In this document: positions 7,209 through 8,842 of the stretch, piece by piece | How positions within the stretch are numbered: position 1 is the first letter of the stretch | Layout: the number at the start of each line of letters is the position of its first letter | Assembly: GCF_018260555.1 (NCBI RefSeq) | Contig: NZ_JAGLBB010000081.1 | Location: 1 to 8,842, forward strand | DNA length: 8,842 nt | Source of the DNA: Deinococcus sp. | GTDB lineage: Bacteria > Deinococcota > Deinococci > Deinococcales > Deinococcaceae | Direction: 5' to 3' | Position numbers and translations under genes: made by a program | The notes under the pieces: model-generated | Database searches by the model: none | The model's input: the letters and a program-made list of their open reading frames with translations, nothing else | Told to the model about the DNA's origin: nothing

Positions 7209-7349
7209 TCATACGGACTGCGATTGATTCGCTGCAGTTCTGAATCAATCCGAGCGGACGCGAGAAGGAAGGAAAGACGCCCCTTCGCGGGATGGAACCA
7301 CAGGCGGCGCTTTTCCGACTGTGGTGGAATGGAGCGGCAGTCGGTATCA
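7209..7349 (+). repeat. Small palindromic dispersed repeat, copy B
   Basis: The 141-nt element is bounded by TCATACGGACTGC (7209-7221) and GCAGTCGGTATCA (7337-7349), which match as inverted repeats at 11 of 13 positions. The 9-bp internal hairpin GATTGATTC/GAATCAATC (7222-7230 and 7242-7250, 11-nt loop) occupies the same position as the hairpin in copy A. The loop and arms differ between copies, while the pairing is kept. The right arm and following CCGAGCG block match copy C closely. It has no coding potential. Confidence 0.7.
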
Positions 7350-7425
7350 TGCGAACTCCGATTGAACGGGCTGCTGCCACTCTTCAGTCTGAGTGGGAGC
7401 AGGGCAGCTTCCGTCGGTTTCAGGG
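7347..7425 (+). repeat. Partial tandem copy of the palindromic repeat (copy D)
   Basis: Overlapping the right terminus of copy B, a second left terminus begins at 7347. TCATGCGAACTCCGATTGA matches the first 19 bases of copy B at 16 positions. After it, sequence similarity is lost. A TTCCGTCGGTTTCA stretch (7410-7423) resembles the reverse complement of the 3' end region of copy A (TTCCGTTTGTTTCG). This may be a degraded or rearranged second element. The right boundary is uncertain. Confidence 0.35.
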
Positions 7426-7439
7426 TGACTCCTCACCCT
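7422..7439 (-). terminator. Hairpin at the end of the YigZ-family gene
   Basis: A perfect 7-bp stem with a 4-nt loop (minus strand AGGGTGA-GGAG-TCACCCT) overlaps the TAG stop of the gene. No T-run follows, so it is at best an atypical terminator or an RNA-end stabilising structure. Confidence 0.35.
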
Positions 7440-8055
7440 ACGGCAACGCCTCGACCTCCGACGCCCCCCGCGACGCGTCCCGCAGCGCCGCGACGAACCC
7501 CGCCACGTCCTCCGGGAACACTTCTATGCGCAGCGACACCCCGGTCCCCGAGTACGCTTCCTCGCCGCGCACCGTGTCCAGCGACCCGAGCAGGTGGTAC
7601 AGGCCCCCCAGAAACTCGAACGGCACCGACACCCGCAGCGCCCGCCGCGCCCGCACCGTCACCCGCGCCGCCGCCCGCAGGCACTCCGCCGCGCCGCCCC
7701 CGTACGCCCGTGCCAGTCCACCCGTCCCCAGCTTCACGCCACCATAAAACCGGACCACGACCACCATCACGTGATCCACCCCCTGCCCCAGGATGGCCCG
7801 CAGGATCGGCCCGCCCGCCGTGCCGCCCGGCTCGCCATCATCACTGAAGCGGTACGCACCCCCCACGCGGTAAGCCCAGCAGTGATGCGTGGCGTCCGGG
7901 TACCGCTCCCGCAACGCCGCCAGCTGAGCCAGCGCCCCCTCGGGCGAATCCGCCCGATCCGCGAACGTCAGGAACTCACTGTTCTCGATCACCGCGTCAA
8001 AACGGTGCGGTCCCGCCAGGGTCGTGAACGGCGCGGGCCACTCCGTGTCCGGCAC
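7438..8055 (-). CDS. yigZ: YigZ/IMPACT-family protein
   Basis: This belongs to the YigZ (UPF0029/IMPACT) family, small two-domain cytoplasmic proteins related to the N-terminal part of eukaryotic IMPACT; the biochemical role in bacteria is not settled. The 205 residues fit the family. The family signature is clear: HHCWAYRVG (57-65), RFSDDGEPGGTAGGPIL (69-85), and VVVRFYGGVKLGTGGLARAY (99-118). A C-terminal ferredoxin-like (DUF1949-type) domain spans about 140-205. The frame remains open upstream into the Nudix gene, but conservation begins only after TEWPAPF. I therefore chose the GTG at 8055, which lies 2 nt after the Nudix stop; no Shine-Dalgarno is visible, so translation is probably coupled. 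A hairpin overlaps its stop codon. Confidence 0.9.
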   Translation of the reverse strand: MPDTEWPAPFTTLAGPHRFDAVIENSEFLTFADRADSPEGALAQLAALRERYPDATHHCWAYRVGGAYRFSDDGEPGGTAGGPILRAILGQGVDHVMVVVVRFYGGVKLGTGGLARAYGGGAAECLRAAARVTVRARRALRVSVPFEFLGGLYHLLGSLDTVRGEEAYSGTGVSLRIEVFPEDVAGFVAALRDASRGASEVEALP

Positions 8056-8057
8056 GC

Positions 8058-8645
8058 TCAGAGGAGACCCCGCCCAGCCAGAACGGCGCGCGCATGCCAC
8101 AACGTCAGACTGCTCGAGCCGTCCAGGATCTCCCCGGCATCCAGGCGCCGGTACGCTTCGGCCAGGGGCACCACCACGCGCTCGATGGTCTCGGTGTCCT
8201 CGTGATGCATGCCCCCCAACGTGACGCCCAGCGCCAGAAACGGGTAGAAGATCACGCCACTGATACTCGGCTGCGGGTAAAAGCCGGGCAGCGCCACCCA
8301 CTGCGCCGCCACACCCCCAACCTCCTCATGCAGTTCCCGCCGGGCCGCCGTGAGCAGGTCCTCGCCGCGCTCCACACCGCCCGCGACGACCTCGGTGACG
8401 GTCGCGCGCAGCGGGTAGCGGTACTGACGGATCAGGACCGCCTCACCCTGCGCCGTCACGGGCAACACGAACACAGCGCGCGGCCCGCGCGGCCGGTACT
8501 GGTAGGTGGTCTCCGCGCCGCCCGGAAGGCGCACGCGGTCCTCGAACACCGTGCGGAACCCCGACACGAGTTGCCGGGACTCCAGCGTCTGCCACGGCTG
8601 AACCTCATCCTCGATCAACGATGTCCAGTTCGGGTGATCAGTCAT
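8058..8645 (-). CDS. Nudix hydrolase, ADP-ribose pyrophosphatase-like
   Basis: Nudix enzymes cleave nucleoside diphosphates linked to another group, using magnesium. The 195-residue protein carries a perfect Nudix box G89-x5-E95-x7-R103-E104-L105-H106-E107-E108-x-G110. Upstream, VLIRQYRYP (70-78) and, downstream, FYPQPSISGVIFYPFLA (122-138) are the pattern of the ADP-ribose/sugar-nucleotide pyrophosphatase subgroup, where a Pro about 15 residues after the box helps define substrate. The exact substrate cannot be read from sequence. The ATG was chosen because a TAGCCT box ends 6 nt before it. It is the first gene of a two-gene unit with the YigZ-family gene. Confidence 0.92.
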   Translation of the reverse strand: MTDHPNWTSLIEDEVQPWQTLESRQLVSGFRTVFEDRVRLPGGAETTYQYRPRGPRAVFVLPVTAQGEAVLIRQYRYPLRATVTEVVAGGVERGEDLLTAARRELHEEVGGVAAQWVALPGFYPQPSISGVIFYPFLALGVTLGGMHHEDTETIERVVVPLAEAYRRLDAGEILDGSSSLTLWHARAVLAGRGLL

Positions 8646-8651
8646 GCGCTC

Positions 8652-8657
8652 AGGCTA
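8652..8657 (-). promoter_or_regulatory. Leaderless-type -10 box (TAGCCT) of the Nudix-yigZ unit
   Basis: On the minus strand TAGCCT fits TANNNT and ends 6 nt before the ATG at 8645. No Shine-Dalgarno and no clear -35 are present. It matches the arrangement seen at 172-177 and 4904-4909. Confidence 0.5.
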
Positions 8658-8765
8658 ACAGGCTGCTGTTCTGTGCGGCGCGCCTTTCCGGACCGGGGGA
8701 GGTGGGCGGTCTTTGGGGGGGCTGCCCCGTTGGAATCGTTGCGCCTGGCGGCGGGCTTTCCGTGT

Positions 8766-8810
8766 GCTGCCCCACCCCCCAGCCCCCTACCCCAGGGGGG
8801 CAGGGGGAGC
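8766..8810 (-). repeat. 45-nt G-rich dispersed repeat with quadruplex motif, copy 2
   Basis: This is the inverted partner of the 2277-2321 repeat (38 of 45 identical, no gaps). On the minus strand four G-tracts of 4-6 (8793-8790, 8787-8783, 8780-8775, 8773-8770) are separated by loops of 1-2 nt, a stronger quadruplex pattern than copy 1. The flanks GCT at the start and AGC at the end are conserved in both copies. It sits upstream of the Nudix gene; no gene is visible around it to the right edge. Confidence 0.6.
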
Positions 8811-8842
8811 CGTCGTTGCACTGGGCAAGAGTTTCTACTCGT

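Larger units (their letters stand above)
7115..7437. other. Gap between ispF and the YigZ gene, mostly repeat
   Basis: The 323 nt between the ispF and YigZ-family genes hold no gene. They contain about 95 nt of unassigned sequence next to ispF, a palindromic repeat element (7209-7349), the apparent start of a second tandem element (from 7347), a short stem CCACTC-(8 nt)-GAGTGG (7377-7396), and a hairpin at the end of the YigZ gene. A long plus-strand frame runs through this region and into the neighbours but is low-complexity Pro/Arg/Thr-rich shadow. Confidence 0.6.

Noticed and set aside
6195..7847. Plus-strand open frame of 550 codons
   Set aside because: It runs antisense to trmL, ispF and the YigZ-family gene, and its product is Pro/Arg/Thr/Ser-rich low complexity with no domain; it is a GC-driven shadow.
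7438..8301. Longer YigZ-family reading of 287 codons
   Set aside because: The first 82 codons overlap the Nudix coding region and read as Gly/Arg-rich shadow; conservation starts after the GTG at 8055.

Overview
The window is a GC-rich bacterial chromosome segment that most likely comes from a Deinococcus species. The reasons are: very high third-position GC; a malate dehydrogenase of the cytosolic-like type; five genes whose start codons sit only 6-8 nt behind a TANNNT-like -10 box with no Shine-Dalgarno (the leaderless pattern known from Deinococcus); and several related copies of a small palindromic intergenic repeat resembling the small non-coding repeats described in this genus. The genus call is inference; no search was possible.

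Left part (about 1-2450, plus strand, partly decayed). A repeat element running off the left edge is followed by an unrecognised 199-residue gene with a leaderless-type promoter. Its stop codon overlaps the apparent start of a major facilitator transporter. The transporter is broken: transmembrane helix 6 is missing and the reading frame shifts at the same point, so it is called a pseudogene. The next 518 nt contain a 5'-truncated remnant of an enoyl-CoA hydratase gene (only its C-terminal tail) and a G-rich repeat. The same repeat occurs inverted at the far right end of the window.

Middle (2446-4909). mdh (malate dehydrogenase, TCA cycle) has a classical Shine-Dalgarno. It converges on an M29 metallo-aminopeptidase gene. 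The convergent gap is filled by a complete copy of the palindromic repeat, whose first bases form the mdh stop codon.

Right part (3622-8657, all minus strand). In transcription order this holds a Nudix hydrolase gene and a YigZ/IMPACT-family gene 2 nt apart; a gap filled with palindromic repeat; ispF (isoprenoid precursor synthesis) overlapping trmL (tRNA wobble 2'-O-methylation) by ATGA; a six-helix membrane protein with a degenerate GGDEF domain; and the aminopeptidase. These look like short independent units rather than one operon: a candidate promoter box precedes the Nudix, ispF, GGDEF and aminopeptidase genes.

There is no CRISPR array, phage, transposase gene, rRNA or tRNA that I can recognise. 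The genes are ordinary housekeeping or accessory functions. The less ordinary content lies in the gene decay on the left, the intergenic repeats, the leaderless start architecture and the altered GGDEF signature.
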